Shown here piece by piece: positions 7,415-15,514 of a stretch of 23,512 nucleotides of DNA (positions are counted from its first letter, which is position 1; every line of letters begins with the position of its first letter). The stretch is taken from the IMG/VR virus record IMGVR_UViG_3300006917_000158, positions 1 through 23,512 of that record. One strand, given 5' to 3'. This stretch comes from a virus. Under the pieces are notes generated by a model that was not told the DNA's origin, did not search any database, and saw only the letters and a list, made by a program, of their open reading frames with translations. The position numbers were made by a program, and so were the translations under genes.

Positions 7415-9064
7415 TTACATTCCGCGCAGCGCAGCACGTCGGCGGCTGCGTTCGCGTTCCTGATTGGCCGCGTGCTTCGTCCAGCCGAACGTCCCCACCT
7501 TCGGGAAGTCCACCACGTTCGCGCCGGGCTTGGAGGCGCGCACCGTGTCGCCGAGGGCCTGGCCGATGAGGGCGAGCATGTCCGCGAAGTCGTCAGACTT
7601 GTCGTCGCCAGAGCCCGTAAACTTCAGCAACTCCTCCTTCGCCGCCGGCCACCACGGCGCAAACGACGGGAAGAACACCTTGCCCTGCCGCATCCGGCCA
7701 CGGATCGACTGCGAGCGCATGCCCTTGTCGCCCGACACCGGCAGGCGCGTGAGCGTGAAGTAGGCCCCGGACTCCTGCATGCGCTTCTCGAGGAACGGGC
7801 CGATGGCGCGGTCGAGGACGCCCTTCTCGAAGAACGCCTCCATCACCTGATACCGCTTCCCCTTCTCGATGATGGCGTCCACCGACTCGTCGGAGGACTT
7901 GCGATCCCACCAGAGGTCGGGATGCAGGTAGAGATTGTCGTGCTCGTCCAGCCCCCACATGCCGACAGCCGAGCGGTCGGCGCCCTTGTCGGTGCTCACC
8001 GCGAGGTCGCCCGTCAGGTACGCGCGGCAACGCTTGGGGAAGTGCGTCGGGTCGTCGTAGGTGCGGATGTCGCTCTGCTTGTAGAACGAGCCTTCCGGGG
8101 GCGTGGGGCGGCCCATGTAGAGGGCCGAGAACGCCACGGCGTTCATCGTGCGCGCCGTCTCGAGGAGCGGCAGCGGGAAGCGTTCCGGCCACAGGGCCTC
8201 GCCCACCTTGCGCCCGAGCGCGGCGGCGATCTCGGCGTTGTCGATGATGGCCGGGATGTTGATGACCGCCCACTGATCCGCCACCTCCTTGCGGTAGTGC
8301 GGGTTCTTGGGGTCGGTGAGGCGCGCGATCAGGTCGTCGTCGCTCCAGCGCGTGGCGATGATGATCTGCCAGGTCAGCGCGTGGCAGCGGGCGTTGGCGA
8401 CTTGCGTGAACCACTGCCACAGCTTCTCGCGCGTGGCGCGGCTCGCGGCCTCTTCGGCGTCCTTCAGCGGGTCGTCCACGAGAAGGCCATCCGCCGGCCG
8501 GCCCGTGCCGCCCGCGCCGCGGCCGATGAACGTCACCTTGCCGCCGTCCTGCGTGACCATGTGATCCTTCGCCTTCGAGCCGGTGCGAAGCTTCACGCGC
8601 GGGTAGACGCGCCGGTATTCGTCGGTGAGAAGTTTCGCGCGCACGTCCTCGCCGTACTCGTCGGCGTAGGTCTGGTTGTACGTGCCGATCATCAGGTGCT
8701 TCCACGGAAAGCGGCCGATGTGCGCGGCGAGGAAGGTCTTGGCCAGCTCGGACTTACCATGCTGCGGTGCCACCGACAGGATGATCTTCAGCCGCTTGCC
8801 GTTCATCACGTCCTCGAAGGCGTTGGCGATGAGCCTGTGGTGCGGCGCGACCTTGTAGAGAGAGTGGTAGATGTCGCGCGGATGGTCAGGGTCCGGCTTC
8901 ATGTACCGCGCCAACTCGATCATGTTGTCGCGGCAGTGCTTGGGCTGCTCCTTCAGGTAGTACAGCTCGCCGTAGAGGCGTTCGGCCTCCTCGCGCCCGC
9001 CGAGGGCGGCGATGAGTTCTTCGCCTTCGAGGGCGGCGAGCGGGGGTTGGGCGGTGGCGGTCAC
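7415..9064 (-). CDS. Terminase large subunit (TerL)
   Basis: The protein is 549 aa from a GTG start that overlaps the holin stop (GTGA). The ATPase half has a Walker A-like motif near residues 98-106 (VAPQHGKSE), a Walker B motif near 193-198 (GLLVDD) and a coupling motif IIIATRW near 234-240. The nuclease half begins near residue 348 with YLTGDLAVSTDKG, whose Asp is the expected first metal ligand, and ends with an acidic SDDFADMLALIGQAL segment. It packages DNA through the portal and cuts concatemers. A small terminase gene is not seen next to it. The longer open frame upstream of 9064 lies inside the holin gene and is rejected. Confidence 0.92.
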   Translation of the reverse strand: MTATAQPPLAALEGEELIAALGGREEAERLYGELYYLKEQPKHCRDNMIELARYMKPDPDHPRDIYHSLYKVAPHHRLIANAFEDVMNGKRLKIILSVAPQHGKSELAKTFLAAHIGRFPWKHLMIGTYNQTYADEYGEDVRAKLLTDEYRRVYPRVKLRTGSKAKDHMVTQDGGKVTFIGRGAGGTGRPADGLLVDDPLKDAEEAASRATREKLWQWFTQVANARCHALTWQIIIATRWSDDDLIARLTDPKNPHYRKEVADQWAVINIPAIIDNAEIAAALGRKVGEALWPERFPLPLLETARTMNAVAFSALYMGRPTPPEGSFYKQSDIRTYDDPTHFPKRCRAYLTGDLAVSTDKGADRSAVGMWGLDEHDNLYLHPDLWWDRKSSDESVDAIIEKGKRYQVMEAFFEKGVLDRAIGPFLEKRMQESGAYFTLTRLPVSGDKGMRSQSIRGRMRQGKVFFPSFAPWWPAAKEELLKFTGSGDDKSDDFADMLALIGQALGDTVRASKPGANVVDFPKVGTFGWTKHAANQERERSRRRAALRGM

Positions 9065-9567
9065 TTCACCGGGCCGGCCTTCGCCAGAAGTTCGGTTTTC
9101 GTGTCGCTGCTGCGGCTCGAGCCGAAGTAGTACGCGAGCACCTGCTCGGCCTTCGCGGAGAGGTAGCCCACGAGCGTGCCGGCGAGCACGGACTCGACCT
9201 TGGCGTAGCCGAGGAGCGTCGCGCCCACCATTGCGATGAACGAGCCGACAATGGTGTAGGCGAGCACGCGGTTCGTGTTGTCCTTCACCGCCATCTCGCG
9301 CTGGCGCGCGCTGTCGCGGTCCTTGAATTCGAGTTCGGCGAACCGGAATCCGCGTTCGCTTTCCAGTTTCTTCAGTTCGATCTCGGCCACCTTGACGGCG
9401 GCGATCTGCTCGCCGGTCATCTGCCCGGACTTGAGGAGGTCGTCCACCTTTTCCTTCGTGGAATCCTCCCATCCGAGCGCGCTGCCGAGCGCGGTGACGG
9501 CGATGCCGGCGAGCGGGCCACCGAGGGCCGACGCCAGGGTCGGTGCGAGCGTCTTGAGCCAGTCCAT
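9061..9567 (-). CDS. Holin, 3TM type (gene-transfer-agent holin family)
   Basis: The protein is 168 aa. Residues 4-32 are a Gly/Ala-rich hydrophobic segment (TLASALGGPLAGIAVTALGS), followed by a charged helical linker (SGQMTGEQIAAVKVAEIELK and further to about 95). Two hydrophobic segments follow at about 102-125 (VLAYTIVGSFIAMVGATLLG) and 129-148. This layout matches the 3TM holin family described from gene transfer agents. Holins form inner-membrane lesions that let the endolysin reach the wall. It starts 1 nt after the endolysin stop and its own stop overlaps the terminase start. Confidence 0.75.
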   Translation of the reverse strand: MDWLKTLAPTLASALGGPLAGIAVTALGSALGWEDSTKEKVDDLLKSGQMTGEQIAAVKVAEIELKKLESERGFRFAELEFKDRDSARQREMAVKDNTNRVLAYTIVGSFIAMVGATLLGYAKVESVLAGTLVGYLSAKAEQVLAYYFGSSRSSDTKTELLAKAGPVK

Positions 9568-9568
9568 G

Positions 9569-10042
9569 CTAGTTGTCCTCCGCTGCGTACATGAGGTCGC
9601 GCGCGATCCTGCGCGCCCACCCGCGCCCGAACGTGTCCCACGCCTTGAGCGAGGCCATGAAGTCGAGCCGGTAGGCGAGGAACCGCAGGAGCACGTCGTT
9701 CGTGTCCATCGCGGCGTAGCGCGCGGCGCTCACCGCGCCCCAATGCCCGTCGTCGGCCACGCCAATCGCGGCTTGCAGCTTGCGGATGGCGGTCTGGATG
9801 CCGGAGTTCACGGCGAAGTCGAACACCTGAAACTTCACCGCCGGGTGCGCGTCTCCGAGGGGGAGCCAGAAGTCGCGCAGGTAGATGGCCTTCGCGCCAT
9901 CGACCGTGAGATTTGCGATGTCCACGTTCGGGTAGCTGCGCCTCGAGATGCCGAACTTCGTCTCGCCGCCTGGGTCGCGCGGGTCGTTGACATACCCGCC
10001 CTCGTGGCCGATGACGCGCTCGAATGCCGTGTCGAAATCCAT
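9569..10042 (-). CDS. Endolysin, glycoside hydrolase family 108 (N-acetylmuramidase)
   Basis: The protein is 157 aa, starting MDFDTAFERVIGHEGGYVND. Glu14 in the HEGGYVNDPRDPGG stretch is the expected catalytic acid of family 108 lysozymes, and TKFGIS follows as in relatives. The C-terminal half contains VFDFAVNSGIQTAIRKLQ, typical of the peptidoglycan-binding part fused to these enzymes. It cleaves the glycan backbone of the cell wall. No signal peptide is visible, so it depends on the holin. ATG 10042 overlaps the stop of the lipoprotein gene by one base (TGATG). A GTG 18 nt further upstream in frame would add six residues before the conserved core and is less likely. Confidence 0.9.
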   Translation of the reverse strand: MDFDTAFERVIGHEGGYVNDPRDPGGETKFGISRRSYPNVDIANLTVDGAKAIYLRDFWLPLGDAHPAVKFQVFDFAVNSGIQTAIRKLQAAIGVADDGHWGAVSAARYAAMDTNDVLLRFLAYRLDFMASLKAWDTFGRGWARRIARDLMYAAEDN

Positions 10043-10248
10043 CAGATCGCCGCCTTGCACACCTCGACGAAGCTACGCACCTGCACGTAGTCGCCGGCCG
10101 AGTTCTCGCCCACGCGCTGCACCTGCTCGCCCGCCACCGCGCAGCGGCGTTCCTGCGTCGCGCACCCCGAGAGCGTGGCGATGACGATCACCACGACCAG
10201 CGCCCACGCCGCGCCGATGCCGATTGCCTCCATGCGCTCGCGGCCCAT
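10042..10248 (-). CDS. Small lipoprotein, candidate outer-membrane spanin (o-spanin)
   Basis: The protein is 68 aa. A hydrophobic segment (residues about 8-28) ends in LSGC, a good lipobox, giving a mature lipoprotein of about 37 aa with CATQERRC at its start and two further Cys. It lies between a gene with the topology of an inner-membrane spanin and the endolysin gene, which is the normal place for an o-spanin. It lacks the proline-rich stretch of lambda Rz1, so the call rests on lipobox, size and position. Start and stop overlap both neighbours by one base (TGATG). Confidence 0.6.
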   Translation of the reverse strand: MGRERMEAIGIGAAWALVVVIVIATLSGCATQERRCAVAGEQVQRVGENSAGDYVQVRSFVEVCKAAI

Positions 10249-10598
10249 CAATCCCCCGCCCGGTGCGCGCTGCGCTGCGACAGGAGGATGTTCATCAGCT
10301 CCCGGTGCCGCGCCTCGCCGTCGTGGCCGATCTTCTCGATCTTCTCGTGCAGCGTGATGATGTTGTCGCGCGCCTCGCGCCGGTTCTGCTCCCACGTCTC
10401 GCGGTCGAGCTTCGTGTCCACTTTGGCATCCATGTCGGAGATCCCCTGTTTGATGGATCGAATCTCCTCGTCGTGCTTCTCGATCACGCGATGAAAGAGC
10501 CAGCCGCCGATGGTTGCGATGGCGCTGGCGACGGCGCCGAGGATGGCGCCGCCGTACTTGAGCATGAGCCCGGCCTCGGGTTCGGTCGGCGTCTGCAT
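10248..10598 (-). CDS. Membrane-anchored coiled-coil protein, candidate inner-membrane spanin (i-spanin)
   Basis: The protein is 116 aa. One N-terminal membrane segment (about residues 12-35, LMLKYGGAILGAVASAIATI) is followed by a long charged helix with heptad character (HRVIEKHDEEIRSIKQGISD and onward to about residue 105). This is the i-spanin topology: a membrane anchor with a periplasmic coiled coil. Paired with the lipoprotein gene that overlaps its end, it could form a complex linking the two membranes. An alternative is a small membrane protein of holin or hemolysin XhlA type. Confidence 0.55.
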   Translation of the reverse strand: MQTPTEPEAGLMLKYGGAILGAVASAIATIGGWLFHRVIEKHDEEIRSIKQGISDMDAKVDTKLDRETWEQNRREARDNIITLHEKIEKIGHDGEARHRELMNILLSQRSAHRAGD

Positions 10599-10600
10599 CG

Positions 10601-10900
10601 TCAGCCGCGGCCCTTGCGAAGCGCGGTAATTCGCGCGTCAACGTCGGCCAGCCACGCGCGGCCAGCATCGGTGAGAAGCGCCTCGCGCTTGCGGCGCTCA
10701 GTCACGCTCGCCTCGAGCGCGTCGATCTGCGCGTCGATGGCGGCGTTGTGCGCGACCTTCGGGTCCACCGGGTCGTGCAGCGTGTCGAGCGCGGGGATCT
10801 CCCATCCGGGAAGCGAAAGCTCGCCGTCCTGAAGCTGGTAGTCTTCATCAACGAGGCGCACGTCGTGCGCGCTACCGGAGGTCTTGCGGTAGACGATCAT
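10601..10900 (-). CDS. Small phage protein after the tail fibre gene
   Basis: The protein is 99 aa, starting MIVYRKTSGSAHDVRLVDED. A GWEIPALDTLHDP segment lies near residue 32 and the C-terminal half is a charged helix (DAQIDALEASVTERRKREAL). Small proteins with this kind of N-terminus commonly follow tail fibre genes and may help fibre folding or assembly; that role is inferred from place only. Its ATG overlaps the fibre stop (TAATG) and it ends 2 nt before the next gene. Confidence 0.6.
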   Translation of the reverse strand: MIVYRKTSGSAHDVRLVDEDYQLQDGELSLPGWEIPALDTLHDPVDPKVAHNAAIDAQIDALEASVTERRKREALLTDAGRAWLADVDARITALRKGRG

Positions 10901-13137
10901 TACTGGCCTCCGATGGGGAGCGAGTAACCGATGATGTCAACGTCGGCTGTCAGGGTAGAGGTGGAATTTTTGGTGAGGATGTAGAGCAGCGTCTGGGAGA
11001 CGTTCGGAAGCTCGACTTGCCCGCCGTTAGTTTGCCCACCCCCGCTGATCGACTGAATGAACCAGAGCGCGGTGTTACTGCTGCTGGACACGACACGCAG
11101 CTTCAGGTTGTCAACCCCGGACGCCGAGACGCTCCCCGACGACACGGCACCCTGCACAGAAAACGTCGAGGCAATCGGCGGGACAAAAGACGTGATCGTA
11201 ATGCTCGTTTCGGAGGTGGCGGTACCACTGCTGAGAACTGTCTGATACTGTGTGTAGAAGAACTTCCGGCCCCGCTGATACCCACCGATCAGGTTAGACG
11301 ATCCGTCATTCCGCACAGCCCCAACCAGCGCCTTGTAGGTGTACCCGCTCGGCATCGTCGGGGCGCTGCTGGAGGTCGAGAGGATGCCCGACTTCGTGCC
11401 GTCTGCCTTGGCGATGATCCAGACGTAGTACCACGTATTCGCCGCCTCCGCGCCGTTGTCGAGACCGCCAGCACCGCTCACCGTGAGGTCGAAGACTTGG
11501 CTGACCGACGACACCTTCATCGACTGGCTGCTCGCGTTGAAGAGCACCACGTTGTCGGCGGTGAAGGTGAACTGCGCGGCGGTGTTCGTCACGCCAGAGA
11601 AGTTCTTGCCGACGCTGGCAACGTCGGTCAGGCAGAGGACGGTGCCGTACAGGGCTTTCTTGGGGCCGCTAGCACTGGTGTCGTATCCACCCAAGTAGTC
11701 GGCAGCGACATCCGGCGAGGCGTCCTCGTCCAGTGTTTCCACGGCCGGCAGCGGCGAGAGAACGCCGTCGATCTGCGTCGGGTTGGAGGCCCACGTCCCG
11801 GCCGTGGCCTGCGTGTCCGTGGTGGTGGCAATCCACCTGAACGGCACGCTGGAGCGCGCCGACGTGGAATACATCACCGTAGCCGAGGTCGATCCCGACG
11901 ATACCGCCGTCGTGCTCACGATCCCCGAATGCCCGTGGAACTTGCCGCTCACGGCCAGTTCCAGCGTGCCGGAGTTGTCGATGAGATACCAGTGCAGCCG
12001 CCCCGCAACGGCGCTCGAATGCCCGAACGTGGCCCCGGATGGCGCGGTGAAGGTGAGCGACGACGTGACCGAGCGCGTGGCGTAGGTGCCGGTCGAGGCC
12101 GACGACGAGCGCATCGCCACCTGCACCGCGTCGGAGGCCGATGGCGTGCCGCCGGTCGCAGACTTCAGGCTTGCCGTCAGCGCCGAGGCGCCGGTCGAGA
12201 ACGAGATGCCGATGTTGCGGATGCTGTCGGCGTCGATTGCCGAGGTGCTGGCGCCCACCGGGTAGGCCGGGTTCTGCAGGAGCCAGCAGTCGTCGGACGA
12301 CGTGTAGACGAGTTCCAGCATGTGCCCGGCGCCCGCGATGTCGCCGATCACGAGCGCCTGCGCGTTGCCCTTCTTGATCGTCTTGGCGCTGGTCGAGGTG
12401 CTGCCGAGGGTCAGGTCGAAGGTCGGGCCGGTCGTGCCGTTGGCCGCGCTCGCCTTCACGCGCACGCGCATCTTGTCGGTGAGCGTGGTGAGGCCGCTTG
12501 CGATCGTGGCGGTCAGCGCGTCCGACGTGCCGCCCGCGGTGGCGGTGCAGAGGCTATCCTTCTGGATCTGCCCGGCAGCGACGGCGTGCGTGTCATCCGA
12601 CGCATCGGCCACGTCGAACGTCTGCGAGGTCGAGCCGGCGATGCGCGCCTTCTCGTCGGTCAGTTCTTCGAGGAACGCCTGCACGTTGGTCGCGGCGATG
12701 TGGCTGTAGGCCGAGGCGGTGATGCCGCTCGCGGCGGTGCCGGCGGCCTGGCCGAGCACGATCCACTTCCCGGCCGCGCGGTCGGTGGCAAAGACGCCCG
12801 AGGTGTGCACCGTGGCGCAGACGTAGGACACCGAGGACGTTTCCACCACGTCGCCCACGGCGTAGGCGGTCGCCGTGAGCCATGCGCCGCGCGGGGTCCA
12901 GTCGGAGGCGATGAGCGCCAGCGCCGCGGTCGAGAAGGCGTCCGCGTGGACGCTGGCGTTCTTCAGGTAGCCGTCGTCGCGCTGGATGATGGCGAGGTTG
13001 GTGCAGAGGTCATCCAGCGTCGTCTCGATGGCGTCGAGTTCGACATCGTGATCGGACCCGTTGTACGGCGCCGACGTGTGGTCGGTCGCGTACTGCGTGA
13101 AGTTCTTCAGCCTCGAATACGGAGTCGGTTGCGCCAC
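10900..13137 (-). CDS. Tail fibre / receptor-binding protein
   Basis: The protein is 745 aa. Residues 1-75 (YSRLKNFTQYATDHTSAPYN, ELDAIETTLDDLCTNLAIIQ, RDDGYLKNASVHADAF) match N-terminal virion-anchoring regions of podovirus fibres. Residues about 80-128 form a small domain with WLTATAYAVGDVVETSSVSY and FATDRAAGKWIVLG, a carbohydrate-binding-like repeat common in fibres. The rest is Ser/Thr/Ala/Gly-rich and beta-prone, as expected for a trimeric shaft and host-specific tip. The start is GTG with an AGGAGG sequence 8 nt upstream. Codon and base use in the last third is less GC-rich than the neighbours, consistent with exchange of the receptor-binding end. A promoter candidate precedes it. Confidence 0.85.
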   Translation of the reverse strand: MAQPTPYSRLKNFTQYATDHTSAPYNGSDHDVELDAIETTLDDLCTNLAIIQRDDGYLKNASVHADAFSTAALALIASDWTPRGAWLTATAYAVGDVVETSSVSYVCATVHTSGVFATDRAAGKWIVLGQAAGTAASGITASAYSHIAATNVQAFLEELTDEKARIAGSTSQTFDVADASDDTHAVAAGQIQKDSLCTATAGGTSDALTATIASGLTTLTDKMRVRVKASAANGTTGPTFDLTLGSTSTSAKTIKKGNAQALVIGDIAGAGHMLELVYTSSDDCWLLQNPAYPVGASTSAIDADSIRNIGISFSTGASALTASLKSATGGTPSASDAVQVAMRSSSASTGTYATRSVTSSLTFTAPSGATFGHSSAVAGRLHWYLIDNSGTLELAVSGKFHGHSGIVSTTAVSSGSTSATVMYSTSARSSVPFRWIATTTDTQATAGTWASNPTQIDGVLSPLPAVETLDEDASPDVAADYLGGYDTSASGPKKALYGTVLCLTDVASVGKNFSGVTNTAAQFTFTADNVVLFNASSQSMKVSSVSQVFDLTVSGAGGLDNGAEAANTWYYVWIIAKADGTKSGILSTSSSAPTMPSGYTYKALVGAVRNDGSSNLIGGYQRGRKFFYTQYQTVLSSGTATSETSITITSFVPPIASTFSVQGAVSSGSVSASGVDNLKLRVVSSSSNTALWFIQSISGGGQTNGGQVELPNVSQTLLYILTKNSTSTLTADVDIIGYSLPIGGQ

Positions 13138-13166
13138 CGTGCGGGCCTCCTAGCGTCCCGCTCGGC

Positions 13167-13195
13167 AGATTAATTCAGGCTATCGGCGGTGTCAA
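13167..13195 (-). promoter_or_regulatory. Candidate promoter upstream of the tail fibre gene
   Basis: On the minus strand a perfect TTGACA (13195-13190) is followed after 17 nt by TAATCT (13172-13167), which keeps the T1, A2 and T6 positions of a -10 box. It lies in the 73-nt gap between the VRR-NUC gene and the fibre gene, one of the few gaps in the minus-strand set. It could drive the fibre, lysis and packaging genes. Confidence 0.5.
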
Positions 13196-13210
13196 TTCGA
13201 TAGGGACGGT

Positions 13211-13588
13211 TTACGGGTTGGCCCCCAAATACGCCCTCACCACACCCACCGCCTCCGTCGCCCCGTACACCACGAGCGCGTTGTAGCCCTGCCGGCGCAG
13301 CTCGTAGAGCATCGCCTCCTGCTCGACGCTCGGCTTGTTCGGCGCGCGCTTGAATTCGAGGTAGAGCCCGTGGAACCCGCCGCGCGGGATCGCCAGCATC
13401 ACGTCGGGGATGCCCGCGCGCACGCCCTCGGCCTTGAGGAGCGCCGCGGTGATCTTCCCGCGCTTGCCGCCGTTCGGGATGGCGAAGCACAGGCTCGGGT
13501 GGATGCGCCGCTGCTGCGCGTAGATGAGCCACCACGCCATGAAGGCGGATTGCTCCTGGTGTTCGGTGGCGCGGAGGGTGCGGGTCAC
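13211..13588 (-). CDS. VRR-NUC domain nuclease
   Basis: The protein is 125 aa and consists of a single VRR-NUC domain. The catalytic core is visible as GIPDVMLAI with Asp62 and LYLEFKR with Glu78 and Lys80, followed by Gln90, matching the PD-(D/E)xK arrangement. FAIPNGGKRGKITAALLKAE precedes it as in phage members. Stand-alone VRR-NUC proteins in phages probably act on branched or flapped DNA in replication or recombination. The GTG start overlaps the stop of the tiny membrane ORF (GTGA). It is the last gene of the replication operon. Confidence 0.85.
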   Translation of the reverse strand: MTRTLRATEHQEQSAFMAWWLIYAQQRRIHPSLCFAIPNGGKRGKITAALLKAEGVRAGIPDVMLAIPRGGFHGLYLEFKRAPNKPSVEQEAMLYELRRQGYNALVVYGATEAVGVVRAYLGANP

Positions 13589-13665
13589 AGAAACCTCTCC
13601 GCCAGATGCCGCAGGATCACGGCCGCGAAGATGGCGATGCCGATGGCGGCGAGGCGAGGGCTCAC
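13585..13665 (-). CDS. Tiny single-span membrane protein (26 aa), tentative
   Basis: A GTG-initiated frame of 26 codons overlaps both neighbours in the GTGA style used throughout this operon. The product (SPRLAAIGIAIFAAVILRHL in its first part) is one hydrophobic segment with a basic end. The layout argues for real translation, but the ORF is so short that chance cannot be excluded. No function is assigned. Confidence 0.4.
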   Translation of the reverse strand: MSPRLAAIGIAIFAAVILRHLAERFL

Positions 13666-13874
13666 GGCTTCAGCCCCCACGCGTACTTCCTGCGCGTGCC
13701 GTGGCGCACCACCTCGCCGCGTTCGAGCATGCGCTTCAGGCTGCGGCACACGCGCCGGATGTCCTCTCCGCGCTGCTCGGCGATCCACCATGCCTCGAGC
13801 GGCCGGCCGTGCTCGGCGAGCATGCGGCGCAGTTCGCGCTGGCGGGGGCCGCCGCCTTTGGGGGTGTAGCTCAT
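13662..13874 (-). CDS. Small winged-helix-like protein
   Basis: The protein is 70 aa. Residues 10-65 (RQRELRRMLAEHGRPLEAWW, RRVCRSLKRMLERGEVVRHG) look like a winged helix: helix, helix-turn-helix with a recognition helix near VCRSLKRMLERG, then a short beta wing VVRHGTRRKYAW. It may bind DNA as a regulator or accessory replication factor. ATG 13874 overlaps the methyltransferase stop (ATGA). The longer open frame upstream lies inside the methyltransferase gene and is rejected. Confidence 0.55.
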   Translation of the reverse strand: MSYTPKGGGPRQRELRRMLAEHGRPLEAWWIAEQRGEDIRRVCRSLKRMLERGEVVRHGTRRKYAWGLKP

Positions 13875-14680
13875 GCGACCTCCGCGAACAACGGCGCATC
13901 GCCACGGATGCGGCGCTCGGCCATTGCCGCGTACTCGGGATTGAGTTCGATCAGGATGGCATCGCGTCCGTGGCGATCCGCGACGAGGCCGGTTGTTCCT
14001 GCACCGCCGAACGGGTCGAGAACGGTGCCGCCAGCAGGGCAGCCGGCGAGGATGCATCGACGGACTAACTCCGGCGGCATGGCGGCAATATGACCTGCGC
14101 TGTCGCCACCGGGCGAAATTTCCCAAACGCTTTTATTCATTTCGGCGGTGCGGTGAAACCAGTAACGCGGTTCTCGACTCAGCAAGAACACGTATTCATG
14201 AGACTTGCTCGGCCGGTCTTGGCGCGGCGGCTCGCTGGCGACTGGCTTTGACCACAGAATTTCGGCCCGCAGATACCACCCTGATGCGCTCAGAGACGCG
14301 CTAAGGATTGCCGGGATGCCGAGCAGTTCCTTTCTTTTCCACCCGTCAGGAGCGCCCTTGTAACCCCTGCGGTTGATGATCGACCGCCATTCGGGTTTGT
14401 CGCCCCAGCTGCCACCACCACCGAAACCGCCGGCAGAGTAGCCGTCCTGAACGTTAAGCCATGCCGTACCGTCGTGCCGCAGCACCCTGCGGACCTCATC
14501 GAACACAGCGACCATCTTCTCGACGTACTCGGCGGGCGTCGGCTCTAGTCCGATCTGTCCCGCCACGCCATAGTCGCGCAGGCCGAAGTACGGCGGGCTG
14601 GTGACGCAGCAATGCACGGAGGCCTCCGGCAGCGTCTTGAGCACGTCGAGGCAGTCGCCGTGGAGGATGCGGACGGTCAC
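13871..14680 (-). CDS. Site-specific DNA methyltransferase, beta class (N4-cytosine or N6-adenine)
   Basis: The protein is 269 aa from a GTG that overlaps the previous stop (GTGA). Motif IV TSPPY lies at residues 27-31 and the SAM-binding motif I DPFGGAGT at 222-229, so the order IV then I marks the beta class. The SPPY form favours N4-cytosine methylation but does not prove it. The central part (about 80-190) holds the likely target-recognition region. No restriction endonuclease is nearby except the VRR-NUC gene, which is not a usual partner, so it is probably an orphan enzyme that protects phage DNA or marks it for replication control. Confidence 0.88.
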   Translation of the reverse strand: MTVRILHGDCLDVLKTLPEASVHCCVTSPPYFGLRDYGVAGQIGLEPTPAEYVEKMVAVFDEVRRVLRHDGTAWLNVQDGYSAGGFGGGGSWGDKPEWRSIINRRGYKGAPDGWKRKELLGIPAILSASLSASGWYLRAEILWSKPVASEPPRQDRPSKSHEYVFLLSREPRYWFHRTAEMNKSVWEISPGGDSAGHIAAMPPELVRRCILAGCPAGGTVLDPFGGAGTTGLVADRHGRDAILIELNPEYAAMAERRIRGDAPLFAEVA

Positions 14681-15048
14681 GGCGCCCCCCTCAACGGCCC
14701 GCCCCTCGTCGTCATGTCGTGGTCGTCCGTGCCCGTGTGGCGCGCGGCACGATCGCGCCGGCCCATCTCCTCGGCGTAGCGGTTCTCGGCCTCGATCTCC
14801 AGCGCCCTCGCGCGCGCGGCGCCGGCCTGCACGCGCCGGTAGATGAAGTTCATCTTCACGAAGAGCGCCGACGGCACGGCGTTGTAGAACGCGCCATCCA
14901 CCTCGAAGGACTGGCCCTCGCTCGCGGAGCGGCGGATGTTCTTCTTCATCAGCCACACCTCGAGCCACCACAGCACGCCCGTCACGCCCGCGCCGAAGAG
15001 GGCGCCAAGGCACATCCACACCCACCCGTCCATCGTCACCTCGCTCAT
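14677..15048 (-). CDS. Small membrane protein of unknown function
   Basis: The protein is 123 aa. Residues 8-33 form one Trp-rich membrane segment (WVWMCLGALFGAGVTGVLWW), followed by a basic KKN turn, a region with FEVDGAFYNAVPSALFVKMN and a charged helical tail. The ATG overlaps the previous stop (ATGA) and has a strong AGGAGGAA ribosome-binding sequence. Within a replication operon it may anchor something at the membrane, but no family is recognised. Confidence 0.6.
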   Translation of the reverse strand: MSEVTMDGWVWMCLGALFGAGVTGVLWWLEVWLMKKNIRRSASEGQSFEVDGAFYNAVPSALFVKMNFIYRRVQAGAARARALEIEAENRYAEEMGRRDRAARHTGTDDHDMTTRGGPLRGAP

Positions 15049-15299
15049 CGCTTCCTCCTGTCGAAGTCGTTCTCGTAGCGGTACCGCTCCTCGCGCTCGG
15101 CTCGCGCGTCGGTGCGCGGCACGGTTCCGCCGTTCCACGTCCCGACGTGGAGGAGCCGGCACATCGGGCAGCGGTAGACCTTGATGCGTCCCTCGCGCCG
15201 GCGGTTCTGCGCGCGCGCCACGCCCTCGGCCACGCGGCGGTCGCGGAAGGCGTCCTTGCCGCTGCACATGGCGACGCGGCGTTCTTCGTCGGCCTTCAC
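15045..15299 (-). CDS. Small zinc-binding phage protein
   Basis: The protein is 84 aa. YRCPMCRLLHVGTW gives Cys44, Cys47 and His51, and CSGK with Cys12 may supply the fourth ligand, a pattern common in small phage zinc-finger proteins. The ends are highly charged. The GTG start overlaps the previous stop (GTGA). The role is unknown; DNA or RNA binding is likely. Confidence 0.6.
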   Translation of the reverse strand: MKADEERRVAMCSGKDAFRDRRVAEGVARAQNRRREGRIKVYRCPMCRLLHVGTWNGGTVPRTDARAEREERYRYENDFDRRKR

Positions 15300-15514
15300 G
15301 TCACCAGCTCGTCGAGGTAGTACTCGGCGACGACCTTGCCGTTGGCGAGGCGCGCGCGGCCGGTCTTGATGCGGTAGCCGGCGTCGCGCAACTCGGAAAC
15401 TCTCGCGGCAAGGCGCATGCAGTGGTAGCGCGTGATGGCCTGCAGCGGCGTGATGCGCCGGCCGAGCTTCAGGTCGGCGAGGATGGCGTCGCACTGGCTT
15501 TGCTCGTGGCTCAT
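15296..15514 (-). CDS. Helix-turn-helix protein (HTH_39-like)
   Basis: The protein is 72 aa. Residues 8-50 (CDAILADLKLGRRITPLQAI, MRLAARVSELRDAGYRIKTG) match the HTH_39 pattern: helix, a G-x-x-I-T-x-x-x-A turn, then a recognition helix RLAARVSELRDAGY. Such proteins are frequent in phage early operons and probably bind DNA. ATG 15514 is chosen because a GGAGGA sequence precedes it by about 10 nt; a TTG 45 nt upstream in the same frame is possible but would begin inside the previous gene. Confidence 0.7.
   Translation of the reverse strand: MSHEQSQCDAILADLKLGRRITPLQAITRYHCMRLAARVSELRDAGYRIKTGRARLANGKVVAEYYLDELVT

Noticed and set aside
7472-9130. 552-codon plus-strand open frame opposite the terminase gene
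   Set aside because: Antisense shadow: terminase motifs are unmistakable on the minus strand.
11017-13173. 718-codon plus-strand open frame opposite the tail fibre gene
   Set aside because: Arg/Gly-rich product with no protein-like pattern; antisense shadow.
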